A stretch of DNA of 64,000 nt from Branchinecta lynchi. Its lineage: Eukaryota > Arthropoda > Branchiopoda > Anostraca > Branchinectidae. Below are positions 34,770 through 46,450 of this stretch, one piece after another; position 1 is the stretch's first letter; every line of letters starts with the position of its first letter. The stretch is from NCBI GenBank assembly GCA_023053575.1, contig JAKZAP010000001.1, forward strand, positions 20,106,533 through 20,170,532. The letters run 5' to 3'. Below the pieces are notes generated by a model. That model ran no database searches. It was not told where the DNA came from and saw only the letters and a list, made by a program, of their open reading frames with translations. The position numbers and the translations under genes are program-made.

Positions 34770-34975
34770 GTCCGGGTTGAAAATGATCTTCATAGACGGA
34801 TTCAGCATTCTGAATCCAAACTCCAAAATCGAACATTCTTCTTCTTACCCCGAAACAGTTTCAGCCGGATATCGGGCAACTATATGCCCGGGTAGAAAAT
34901 GATCTTCATATATGAATTGAGCATTCTGAATCAAACCCCTAAATCGAACATTCTTCTTCTTATCCCTAAATCGAA
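34770..34975 (-). mobile_element. Family A element, right part after the LINE
   Basis: Two inverted cores with GAAAATGATCTTCATA..GATTCAGCATTCTGAATC and AAATCGAACATTCTTCTTCTTA. It ends abruptly where repeat J begins. Confidence 0.75.
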
Positions 34976-35545
34976 CTGGGCAGCTAAGCCCAGATTTCCC
35001 ATGAGTTAAGTTCGTCTAGGACAGGTCTTAAGGTCAACTCTTGTACATTTGGGGAGATATATTTATGGATGAGGATTTGGTGTAACAGCAACAAATAAGA
35101 CGACGCGACGTACTTTAATCTTTAATGAACAGTTTGAAACTTGACTGTTTTGTCATATGATCGATGATATGCTGTTCTTAATGAATTGTGACAAAGGGGG
35201 CATTAGGCTGCTACGATTTGGTTTATTGCATTTTTTATTACCTTGCTAATGGAAAAGAAGTTTAAAGGGTGGGACTGGCTGGCAGACTATTCATTGTTCG
35301 AACTAATGCTATTCGTTCAAGATCTTCGACATTTCTTTGAATTTATACTGGCGGTCTGTTTACATTTAAAGCTTTTAAAGTAGGATGATTACAAATTAGG
35401 TTATTCAATATTTGTTTGGTTATTGGGGATGAGAGCTGTCTTCGTTCTAAAGCTGTTTGTATATAAGATGTGATAAACATTTTACTTTTACACTCCACGT
35501 CTGAGCGCTTGCGCATCTGTTTGTCAACGAGCGAGCCCTAGATAC
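34976..35545 (+). repeat. Dispersed repeat J, copy 2 (empty-site copy)
   Basis: Similar to 21480-22385 from CAGATTTCCCATGAGTTAAG to CACTCCACGTCTGAGCGC, but without the ~300-bp MITE. Begins within a GGGCAGCTAAGCCCAG hairpin-like unit, the last relic of the upstream tandem array seen in copy 1. Confidence 0.75.
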
Positions 35546-36094
35546 AGTGCAGATGCGATCTTAATCCTTGAACGTCTGGTACACAATTTACTCAATGTAC
35601 AGCTTATATAGCCTCGGTTCTAGGTCACCATTGAAACAAATGAAAGCAGTTGACGCCGGTTCAGGCAAGACTGGCACGTGATTAAAGAAATATGCTGTGA
35701 CGATGTTTCGCACGTGATATACCGAACTGAGAGAAAATAATTAACAAAAAGATGTAAAAGATCATGTCCACCCTTGCTCGAATCTTGTCTCATGTCACCA
35801 ACACAGGTTTTCATGCTCCGCCTCACCGAAGCAGTTAATATTCGTAAAATGTAGCTGAAGTATCCGTCTTGCAATGTCAAACATTTTACGGTTCCAGTTA
35901 CTCCAGGGATACGGCCGAACCTCGGAGCTCACTGACACCCTCTTACCTTTGAAAACACTGACGTTCAAGTTACAGGTCCAACAGGGTCCGATCTCTAGCT
36001 CCGACCTCTAGGCTCACATGCAAAGACAGGCTAAGCTTCAATCATCTAATAGCAAAAGCCGTCACTTCATCCAACCTCCGATGTGCATGAGGAA
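35546..36094. other. Unassigned stretch
   Basis: A minus frame at 35620-35880 (86 codons) is open with no recognised domain. No clear repeat. Possibly low-copy intron DNA. Confidence 0.3.
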
Positions 36095-37535
36095 AAAAGT
36101 TTCCTCAGAGGGAATTAATGTAAGGAAGGAAGTTTTCCTCAGGGGATTTTCCTGCGGGGTCAAATTTCAGACGGGGGTTCTCCTTTGGGGAGGGTTCATA
36201 CTGGGGGACAAGGTATATACTCCAAAGGAATTTTCGGATTTTATGAGGAATTTTTCCTAAATCCTTTCGTCATAGTACACAGCTCTAGAATGTATTTAAT
36301 ATAGACGAGGAGAGCTCTTCAAGAGAGTAAAGCATTGATCGAATAGGTGTAATACGGTGTATACAGAATCGTCTTTTCCTCGCGGAGCGCTGTAAATAGC
36401 TGTATAAGGAGAATACACCCTCGTTCTATTATGACTTATTCAGAGCTAATCAGATCGCTTGGTTGGGCTCCGCCAGCGGGCTGGGGAAAGACGAGCTTTG
36501 TCACAGACTTGAGCACAGACGTTATATTTTGTTGGAGGCTGAAGTAGCACTTCTCTTCGAAAGAACACATTTTGAGCTGTTACGCCTGCTTCCTGTCAGT
36601 TCAAGGAACACTGCTGTCCGTACGTTACTTTAGTTTTTTGTTACAACTTAATGGTTGTCAAATTGTACTTGTGTACTTCAAGTAGTACTAAGAACACTTT
36701 CTCAAGATCTTTAGAAGCTTGGAAAACTGTATCAGTGTGGCATGACTGAACGTCGCATGAATAATAATCCATTAATTTCATCTTGTAATAATATGTGAAC
36801 ATAAGGGATACGCAGCATAATATCCCTATTTGAACAATGCTTAATATGAAAACAACATCAGAAGAATTCCGATGAGATGGGAAGAATTCGCTTGTTGATG
36901 AAGGCACTCGGAACCTAGAGGATTGTCCAACTTCGTCCATCAGCAGATTTCCTCTGAGGGAATTAATCTAAGGAGGTGAGCTTTCCTCAGGAAATGCTCC
37001 TGTGGGAGCAACATTTTGGGAGAGGGGAGGGGTCCATACTAGGGATTTTCGGGGCTGGATAGGTCATCTTTTCTATATCCTTTCATAATGAAGCCCAGCT
37101 CTAGGATGCATATCGTTTAGAAGAGGAAAGCGCTGCAAGGAAGTAACATACAAAAACAACACCAGAAGAATTCCACTGAAATGGGAAGAAATTCGCTTAT
37201 TGGTGACGGCATTACGAACCTCAAAGGTTGTCCTAGTTCGTTCAGCACCACAGTTCCTCTGAGAGAATTAACCTGAGGAGGAAGTTTTCCCCGAGGGATT
37301 TTCCTGCAGGTCAAACTTTCGTACGGTGTTTTTTGTTACGAAGGGGGTCATACTGAGGGAGGGTCCCTATGGGTAGTAATTATCCAGGAGGGTGGATTTT
37401 CCTAATGGATATTTGCAGATGGAATTTCCAGTATGGATAGGGAATCTTACTCAACCTTTCATAATGGTCCGTAGCTCTAGGATGTAAGTCGTGAAGGCGA
37501 GGGAAGCTCTGTAAGGAGTAACATACGAAAACAGC
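36095..37535. repeat. ~300-bp tandem/dispersed repeat N, three units
   Basis: The block TTCCTC.GAGGGAATTAA..AAGGAGG..TTTTCCTCAGG, ending CCTTTCATAATG..AGCTCTAGGATG, recurs near 36097, 36953 and 37255. A second block (CAGAAGAATTCC..GGGAAGAA.TTCGCTT..TGATGAAGGCA) recurs near 36862 and 37163. Spacing between the last two is ~302 bp. The minus-strand frames at 36641-36940 and 37117-37314 look alike only because the DNA repeats. Confidence 0.7.
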
Positions 37536-37559
37536 ACTCCGAACCTGGAGGGGGGGGGG

Positions 37560-40300
37560 GGGCTAGTTTCTAGGCCATCAGGGCAATCTAGAAATTCTCC
37601 ACACACCTGTGCCCTGCCTTTTGACTCTACATGACTAAGTCTGAGCCAGTGCGCCTCAGGACGAAACGTCACCCAAACAAACCTAAATTCAATCAAATCA
37701 TGTATAAACCAATCAACAGCGTTCGTTGTCGTGATGTTTCTGGCTTTTCCCTGGGCACACAATCAATTAGATTGGATCCCATGCAGCGACTATCGGTACC
37801 AGTGCTTCCGCTCCAGAATTTTGAAAAGACGTAGACATAGTTGAAAAATCAGGAGGAATCAGGAGATTCAGTAATCCAAAAAATCAGGGGATTTATAAGG
37901 AGACATTCTAAAAATCAGAAGTTTCTAAGGAGAAATTACGAGGAAATTTGTATTTATGGTTTATACGTCAAAGAGGGGAATATTCAAAGTATAGATGTAG
38001 AGTGCAGGCGCGTCGCAGGAGCATTTTCGTTGGGGGGGGGGGGGGGGGGGGTCAGAGCCAAATTTTACCAAATCTCTAAAAAAAAATTACCGGATCCTAG
38101 AAACTGAGAATTCGAGCTTTATTATGGAACACAAAGCATTAGGAAGAGTAACAATAAAGGGCAGCGTGAAATACGATAAGCCAACCATTAGGTGGCGTTT
38201 TGAGGAAGGCACGATTGCAGTAACAGCTTTTATGTATTAGACTGAAGAGGAAATGAAACCCAGCACCGCAGGCGAAAATTTTCGAAATCCAATTTTTTTT
38301 TCTCCTGTAGGCTAAAATTTTAACGCTTCTCTTACAAATTCTATCATTTACCTCGTCATTTACCGTGGATTAAATACAAGACTGTAGGGAGTTCCAGAAA
38401 CCGGATGGAGCGACCTTCCGGCAGCAGCAGCTACTGTAGTCTAGTCAACGCTGCCTATGATCACAGAAAGTGAGCGCCGCAGGCGATATTTTTTTAATTT
38501 AGCTTTTTCCTGCCAAGTTTTACTTTTTCCATCCAGATTCTAGCTTCGGTGACGAGTTCCAGCCTCCACGCCATGCTCGTCAAAAGAATAATTAAGAATA
38601 CATAGCTGTCCGGTAAAATCAGGAGATGATTAGGTAGAATAGCGAAATTTCAGTAGAAATTCAGTTGATCAGGAGACTCAACAATAAATCAGTAGGAGAC
38701 CTAAAAAAACGTACATCTCCTGATAAATCAGGAGATAGCTGATTCAGGAGATAGGCAGAGGTACTTGCTCTGAGCTGATACCCGTCTATTTTCTCCTTAG
38801 TCACTGCGCATCTCCGGTGGAAACAGTAGCATGCCTGCAGGTGTGGAGAGCCCGGTCTGCAAACGTGACGACGCAGTGGTGGACAACTAATCAGCTGTAA
38901 AGGAAGAGTGAAACGGCAAATTTTCTCTTCGGTGCTCTACTGCAATCAAGTTGTTTGTAGAGGCAACGAATTATGATGTTCCGCCTAGCTCCTACCCTCC
39001 GCCCGTTTTCATCGGGTAGGGTATCGAAAATTAGCGAGTGCATTCTACGAGCTATTAAGGAAATTAAAGATCATATATGATGCAAGACCGGACGAATGTT
39101 CACCCCAATTCATAACTTCCCTGACGCACCGATGACCTTTCTCAGAATGCGAGCTTTTGTCCAGGAAACACCTCTCCAAAGGCAGCATCAGGTGCGGCGA
39201 GCAATCAATGAAGGAGATCTAGTAGATCCCAGACAGGAGGCTGCACACTCATCTTACCAAAGGAAACAAGCGAGGCACAGCTAGTATCAAGAACAATATG
39301 CTTATTTTCTTTGGCGCGAGCTTGACTACCGTGTGTGACTGTCTCCGTTTTCTAGCTGCTGCGATGCAAAGCAGAGCTCATCAGAAGAGAAAATTATATC
39401 AGAGAAAGTATGTTGTTAATAAACTTCGTAGGTGAATAACCCGTAATGTTAATAGTTCTGCGAAAATTCTACGGTGAATTTATCTGACTTTCCCTGATCT
39501 TTTAGAGTAAAATTCCCGGTTTCCGACTATCCCCCCCCCCCCTGGCGAGCCACCTTCACGCGTTTACATTTAACTCGCATGTGTATGTGTTGGGTTAGGT
39601 TAGGTTACTGGGTTTTTTGGTACCCGGGGCGTGTCGCAAGGGGTGGTGTATACCGGGGGAGGGGGGGGGGGTCTCCTAAACCCAAAATTCCTACGTCTAT
39701 TCTGCACAGAAAAGGACATTAAGAGCTCAATTTCGCAAATTAGATGTGGTAGAGCTTTTGATTTCACTAGCTTGAAGCTTCCCTAGCTGAACCATAGAAA
39801 AATGAATCACGGAGAAACCAGACCAAGTAGGTTTCTCGTCTTCATCCATTCCCGTAAGCATGTTATTTAACCCTATTTCTAGTTCCGTTTTTCACATTGT
39901 AAAGAGCAAACTCGGCAGAGAGAGGACTCGAGGTCAAAAGCTCCTTAGGGTATTCCTCTCTGTCTTTAATTTTTGGTTTGGCCCACCGGAAAAATCGATG
40001 CCATACGAAAACTTATAGAATATTTTGACCGACAATGATCTTTGTCTATATTTATTGGAGGATTTTGTTCAATGTGTGTTTTGGGTTTACATAAGGTTCT
40101 TATCGCACCATTTATCCGGTGGTAAAATAAAGCAGATAGATCAGAATTCAGTCTACCGACACGAATACCAGGTCAAAAACTTTATTATCACTAACGAAAT
40201 TTCCGCCGGATTCTGGCGAATCCGGCCAGACTATCGACTTCGTAGCAAAGCGAAGGTAGAAGGTCGGTCCACTTTTCTCGAGTTTGGGTATTTCAAGAAG
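37560..40300. other. Long unassigned stretch with small repeats
   Basis: No gene recognised. Contents: AATCAGGAGAT-type short repeats at 37843-37935 and 38612-38760; an 18-base G run near 38030; the GCGCCGCAGGCGA motif near 38266 and 38472; a C run near 39530; TTAGG-like GGTTAGGTTAGGTTA near 39597; and G runs near 39660. Open frames at 37631-37834, 39096-39284 and 40025-40306 are unrecognised. Confidence 0.4.
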
Positions 40301-40304
40301 CACT

Positions 40305-41312
40305 AGGACGATGAATCTTGGAAGGCATATCAGGACCCGACCAAACTAACTTGGGAATAGTCACTTCCCTGACCCGACTACCGTCGGGGGAGTGGAGGGA
40401 GGGGGAATCTGGAATTTTGAGGTAAGTATTACTTTCGAACGGGTGATCGGATCTTAATGAAACTTGATATTTAGAAAGACCTCGTGTCTTGGATTTCCTG
40501 TATCAAGTCTGAAGCTGATCCGATTAATCTGGGGGTGGGGGTGTCGGAGGGGGGTACCGTAAATCCTGTTACACGCTTAGAGTGGAGCGATTGTGATGAA
40601 ACTGCATGGGTGGGAACAACAAGCACAAGCCATAGATACATCAGTAACAGAACTGGACCGGATTCGGGCGTTCATCGATCCGAACATCGTGGGGGGATTG
40701 GAGGGATCCGAGGGGAATCCGGAATAATGAAGTATGGATAACTTTGGAAGGGGCGATCGGATCTTAATAAAACTCGGCATTTGGAATCGGTCTCGGATGT
40801 CCTGTTTCAAGTCCGGAGCGGATCTGATAGATGTGTGTGGGTGTGTGTGTGGGGGGGGGGGGTTGGAGGGGGAACCGGGAATCTTGTTTCACACTTAAAG
40901 CGGCGTGATGGTGATGAAACTTGATGGGAAGAACGAGCACAAGCCCTAGATTCATCAGTGATAAGGCCGGACCGCATTCAGGCACTGTGGGGGGAGTTGG
41001 AGGGGGGGGGGGGTTGGTGATCGCGAGTTAAGGTATTTCCACATAAGCTAGGACGATGAAACTTGGCTTGAACATAAGCGACTTGATAACATTGGCTTAG
41101 AAAGTGTAACTCTCCTGATCCGACCATCCTTTAAAGTACTGATCTTAACCACAAAGTACAAACAAATACTTTTAAGCTAAATATATATTTTCACGATCCT
41201 CAAGAGCACATTTTCATTTTATCATAGAAATGATATTCTAGCACCCTTAAAGTGAGCATCTTAACCAAAAAGTAAAAAAATTATTTTTTACCAAACCATA
41301 TAAATTCATATT
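40305..41312 (-). mobile_element. Family B element with C array, inverted, both ends lost
   Basis: GGACGATGAATCTTGG at the left, then inverted subunits with GTGATGAAACT and GGGGGAGTGGAGGGAGG, passing after 41090 into inverted C units (AAAGTGAGCATCTTAACC). It stops at ~41312, where a Penelope 3'-UTR relic begins, before the AGCTCTTG end. Confidence 0.8.
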
Positions 41313-41317
41313 TGATA

Positions 41318-41400
41318 GTGCGAAACGGATACATCAGCTGAATTTTATCAGAGCTGTATTTCGGCCTTTAATGGCAAGGGTCCTCTTAAGGCTCAAATAT
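41318..41400 (-). mobile_element. Penelope-like 3'-UTR relic
   Basis: GCGAAACGGATACATCAGCTGAATTT, then GTATTTCGGCC and CAAGGGTCCTC, is the complement of the motif set in the Penelope 3' UTR (59300-59390), and is closest to the relic at 405-500. Confidence 0.5.
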
Positions 41401-42940
41401 GTGATTCCGGTATTCACATCTACAGTCGGCTTCAAGTCAAACGAGAAGCCTTATGCCCTTCTGCTGGCAAGATTTTATAATTATGTCTCGTCAGAACCTC
41501 CTTCTACTTTTTGCGAAGAAAATTTACTTCGATACAACGACAAAAAATACCAGCAAGAACAGGTTTGATTAGACTCTCCTCTCAGCACACGAAATGTTTC
41601 TTTCTTTCCGTCCTATGGATCAGCAGATCTAGTGTTAGTCCTACAGGGATCAGAAGAATATTAACCGCTTAATTTAGTCTTGGGGAACCACCTTCCTCGA
41701 TCATCTAATCACACAACGGGAAGTTTCCATCACGGGGGGGCCCCGGGAAGCATTCCGCCTACTCTTTTGTATTATGGAATGTAGAAACTACCACGCGATG
41801 TTGCTGAAACAGATACGGGTTCTTCACAAACTGGCAGTCATTAAAACTATTTTCACGACTCCCAGTTCCAAAGTTGGGACTGAACGAAAACTGGAAAAAC
41901 TTAGGGCAGGTGGGGATTACTAGAACGTAATGACAAGAAATTTCCCTGCACATTTTCCTTTCCTTTTCCGTTCTTGGTAGATCTCGCAAAAGTCGACTGC
42001 CAATACCTTTTGGTGCATACCATATCGCGGAAATGGCTTCCTCCGGCTGGTGAATAGTCTTTTAGCGCCCGACGCGCGTTTTCGCAACTCGCCATTGCCA
42101 TCCGTGGATTCCACGGCCAACGGCGTGAGCAGCAGGTTACGACAACAGAGTTTCCTAAGTCTCTCAAATATGAGGCTGGAGCCCCCCAAGATGTGCGACC
42201 GGCGCTCTTGTGTGTGCTTTGGACCAACATTATAAAGACACGAAAAGTTTACCCGGGAAAACAAGGTACCAAGATGAATCTGCCATACCACGCACATATT
42301 TCCTACGAACTGTTCGAGGAGAGTGAGGGTCAGACTTTTTTGTTTTACTGTTAAGACACAACATTTACTCTACTTTGACCATTCTTGTCTCCGAAGGATC
42401 CTCAGGGGTCCAACCGGTTAAATGAGTAACCCTGATCTTCCTGGATCTTGCCCCCACGCCATGGTATCGCCTCAATCATCAAGAAATGCCGACGGTACGT
42501 TGGTGCGAGCACATCCGACGCGCTTATCAAAAGAAAACTCCACTGCCAGCCTCTTCACGGGTGGAAGAAACGCCAAGGGGGTCAACGCAAAACTTGACTC
42601 ACCAGCGTCAAAAGAAAATGCCGCATTCTTCAAAAGAGAATGCCGCTGTTTAGGCAGAGGTTGGGACAAGAACTGGCACGTACTCGCACAGGAATGGACC
42701 AAGATCGCAAAGGACGGAACTCGAGTGTCAAACAAGTACTGGACCCCACGGAAGGCTTACTGCCGGTGTCCTGACTCAAGTTCTTGTATAGTATTTACTC
42801 CCCTCAAACACGTTTTGGATAGGCCCAGTGGGATTACCCACGCAATCGGGAACCAGTAGTAAGTATTTTTTTTTGGGGGGGGAGGGGATCTTGCCACCAA
42901 AAGAAAAACAGAAGTATCCTCTGCCATCGAACGAGGAAGG
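41401..42940. other. Unassigned stretch with opposing open frames
   Basis: A plus frame of 145 codons at 42422-42859 and minus frames of 109 and 125 codons at 41901-42297 overlap shadow frames. None carries a domain I recognise, and no splice-flanked exon is evident. GGGGGGCCCCGGG near 41736 is a small palindrome. Confidence 0.3.
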
Positions 42941-42948
42941 CTAACACT

Positions 42949-43785
42949 CAAAATGCCCACGCTCATAATGCCCACGACTAAAAAAGGCCCACTAAAAATG
43001 TCAACAACTCAAAATGCCCACGGCTCAAAATACCCACGACTCAAAATGCCCAAAACTCAAAATGCCCACGACTCAAAATGCCCACGATTGGATAAATTTG
43101 AGGTTTGCAGTCCGTAATTAGGCGTGATTGAGTGACGGGAGGAGTAGACCGAGTATCATAATGACGATAATCGTTTGATGAACTTGTATAGTCTCAATAT
43201 AATTATAACACTGGTTTATTATTGTTTACAAGACACGTTTGTAGCCTATTGCATCGTGGTTAGATGCCGCAAAAGTGCTGTGCTATCTTGAGGAAGCTTC
43301 TGACTGATACTTAGCCCCCTTGGAACTTCGCTTTAAGTGCTTGAATTTGCTGGTCTTTCCTGACCATGCTTCGGTTCGATCGTCTGAAGTCGGCACTAGC
43401 ACCGATCTGGAAGAGGTCTGATTCCATCTCGTCTTGGATGGTCTGAACTTCTCGCAGAAGTCGAAATAAACGTGATCGGGCTCTCGGCCGACGACAAATT
43501 CGTCTGTTGAGGATTCTTTGCCAGGCCTCAACGTGGTTCGTGGTCCAAGGTCCGTCCGTCCGCTGTCCCAGGATGATTTTGGCCTCCCCTGTGGACAATT
43601 TCGGCAGTCGGCATAGTAAACTAGGACGATATTATCCTCCTTTAGGCGGCCGGCATTTCGTGGTCGTGGGCATTTTGAGTCGTGGGCATTTTGATCGTGG
43701 GCATTTTGAACCGTGGGCATTTTATTCATGGGCATTCTGAGCGAGGGCATTGTGAGAGTGGGCAAAAAGATCGTGGTGATTTTGG
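42949..43785 (-). mobile_element. Mutator-like (MULE) element with minisatellite inverted ends
   Basis: The left arm is about eight to nine copies of ACTCAAAATGCCCACG (42949-43088). The right arm is the inverted unit CGTGGGCATTTTGAGT about seven times (43660-43770). Between them is ~570 bp with a MULE-like transposase C-terminal remnant on the minus strand. Long inverted ends made of short tandem units are known in foldback/MULE elements. Exact ends and a 9-bp duplication were not resolved. Confidence 0.6.
43311..43598 (-). pseudogene. MULE-type transposase C-terminal fragment
   Basis: The frame reads WTTNHVEAWQRILNRRI, then RLFRLLREVQTIQDEMESDL and KDQQIQALKAKF before the stop. A Thr-Asn-x-x-Glu-x-Trp box followed by a helical QxEM segment and a charged coiled tail is what follows the catalytic core in MULE/FLYWCH-type transposases. 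The DDE core is not visible. An overlapping longer frame (43283-43792) runs through the minisatellite and is a shadow. Family assignment is inference from pattern. Confidence 0.5.
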
Positions 43786-44945
43786 GAACCACCCACGAGG
43801 AACATCCACAGAAGCTTCTTTGGAGCCTTTACATCAGATTGCAGGAGGAGCGAGATACTAAGGATTTAGCCCAGAAGACAACTTCTTTACGAAAATACAG
43901 CTGTTAATGAACAGAAATCTCGAAAGCAAGACTTCCAGGCGATTACCCCTGAGAGAAGTCTGAATGCGTAGCAACGCCAAACTAATATCCCTTGCTTGAA
44001 TTCCGTCAAAGATTTACCAAGCGAGAGAAGCCACAGGGTCACTTCAAACCATGTTCTTTTCCCCTCACAACAATCGACGACAAATTAGCGTCATGCAGCA
44101 TCAGCTATTCTTCACTCCAGATAATAGATTGTTCCACTTTCATTAACTAGGTGGCTGTAGGCAGAAGTCCGACTAATTGCCTTGCTCAGCGCCTCGGGGT
44201 CAATTTGTGGAACTTCAACCCCCCCCCCCCCCCCCCCAACGCGGCAACGCTCTTTCCTGATTACTGAAGCCCTGAATAAGGGTCTTAACAGGGACCTATT
44301 CTACTGATTTGGAAAGAAGTAGGCTAGTGAGGTTATCTAAGAGATCGGAACAGACCGCAGGCAATTACAGGCCGTTTACATTACTGGCTACAGGCTAGCC
44401 ATAGGTGTGGAGCAGAGACGTCGCACCAAACACGTGAGCAAGAAAGCACATGAACCTCACTGGTAAAATGCTCTTGATGAATAACTCTCCGTTGATGAAG
44501 AATCTCCATGTTCCTAGGTAACCAGGAAAGTCACCACAGCAAACGTTGTTGATTCGCTTAAATAAGATTTGAGTCAATTTTGAGGATTTATTTTTGTGAC
44601 TTTTTCTGCTTGTTCCCTATATGGCTTGTTCCGGACTTGGACATATAGAGTATAGTCATGCTGTCTTGGAAAGCGTGACAAACTGCGTTATGCTGATTTC
44701 ACCTTCCAGGTGAAATGGAACCAACCTTGAATAAAGCATTTCTACAGCTCTTAAGTGTGTAGCCGTTTTCTACAATATGCATGTGTATTTATTTGTGTCA
44801 GAAATTTATCCGCTTTCTGCTTTTTCTTTTGTCTTTTTCTCTCTTTATTCTTTGTCGTGCGAGAAAAACATAGGTAACAAATACCTTACTTACTTCCTGG
44901 AACTAAGTCTTTCTCCCTGAGCTACTCAGGTCTCTGAGTACTCAG
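43786..44945. other. Unassigned stretch
   Basis: No exon or repeat recognised. A 17-base C run lies at 44219-44237. A short minus frame at 44395-44577 is unremarkable. Confidence 0.35.
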
Positions 44946-45817
44946 TTGTCCGTCTGTCACCAAGATAGCTCTCGAAGGAATATTTTGATGAAACTTCGTG
45001 TGAGTATTCTTTTGGTCAAGGGTAAGGTCAAGTTCCTAGATGGGCTTTGTAGCCTTACATTTAGGGGTGGTGGTTCAAATTAAAGGGCAAACAAAATATT
45101 TTTACACAGCTAATGTGATAGTCGATTTTGGGGTAAGAAGACATGCTGAATACGATAGTGAAAAGCATTTTCTTGCCGGACAAGTAGTTCGTCAGGAATC
45201 GGCAAAAACCGGAAAGTTGGTAAAAGTAAAAGTTTGGTTTGGAGTTGATTAGATGTTCGATGTAGGGGTAAAACGGCATGCTGAACACTTATGTGAAAAG
45301 CATTTTCTACCGGGACAAGTACTTCGCCCGGAATCCGGCAAATCCCACGACTGGAAAAATTGTTAAAAGCAAAAGTTTTATTTGAAGTTGATTAGATGAC
45401 AGACGTAGGGGTAAGAAGAGACGCTGAGTCTGTATATGAAAATCATTTTTTTTACCCGGACATATTATTCGTCCGGAATCCGGTTGAAGCCGGAAACATT
45501 TGTATACGTTAAAGTTTTATTTGAAGTTGATTAGATGTTCTTTATAGGGATAAGGAGATACGCTGAATTCGTTTCTGAAATTTCTTTTCTTGCTGGACAA
45601 GTAGTTCGCTCAGAATTCGGCCGAAACCGGAAATTTGACAGAAGTGAACCAGGAAGTTTCGGTCAGTATCATCAAAATAGATATGGCTTATAGAGGTATA
45701 TCTGAATTTGATTTTCTCAGATGATTAGACTGGCGAAGACTGGATCTGGTGAAGACAACACTCAATTGTCTGGATCAAATAAAAGATTTTTGGGATCCCA
45801 TCAAAACCTTTGGTCTT
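44946..45817 (+). mobile_element. Family A element, 5'-truncated
   Basis: Starts in the GTCCGTCTGTC microsatellite and contains GATGAAACTTCG and five 137-bp cores. It ends TTTTTGGGATCCCATC..CTTTGGTCTT at ~45817, a complete 3' end. It lacks the GGGATCCCAAAACGT end. Confidence 0.85.
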
Positions 45818-46450
45818 TTTTCTTGTGTTTGCCTTTACGCAAGCCCATACCCGCAGAGCATACGAGTCCACATAATACTAATTATATAGATAAAACAAAG
45901 TATCGTACAAAGAATATAATGCAGATATAATTTAGACAAGCGACGTGAACTCAATTAAATATCTATCCCGCTTTATGATAGTCTCGTTTACCTTGGTATG
46001 CCCATCGGAAAACTATGAACGTGTCCGAAAGCTCCGAAACGAACGAAAATGCTGAATTAATTCAGCATTTTATGCAGCATTTCGCTTTCGGACTTAAATT
46101 TTCGCTGAATTAATGCAGCATTAATTCAACATAAAATTCATCGACAAATTCAGCAAGAATGCTAAATTTTCATGAAGAAACTGAGGAGTACGGCGATTCT
46201 CTCAGTGTTTTGGGCGGCAAACGTAAAAAATTCAAAAAGACAACTGACAATTCGGCAAACATACCAAATTTAAGACAACTGGTGATCATGGCCAACGAAG
46301 AAAGGAAAGATAAGAAGGTTGGATATCAGTAGGTCATAAATTTTGTCAGCTTTTTACAGGTAATTCTTTTTTCTTCTTCTTCTTCCTGACTTAAATTTTG
46401 GTATTCTAGAAGTGTCAGAGACGAAAGAAAGGTAACAGCTTTCGGACAAA

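Noticed and set aside
42422..42859. 145-codon plus frame as a candidate gene
   Set aside because: No motif, no splice or promoter context, and an 87-codon minus frame overlaps it; kept only as unassigned sequence.
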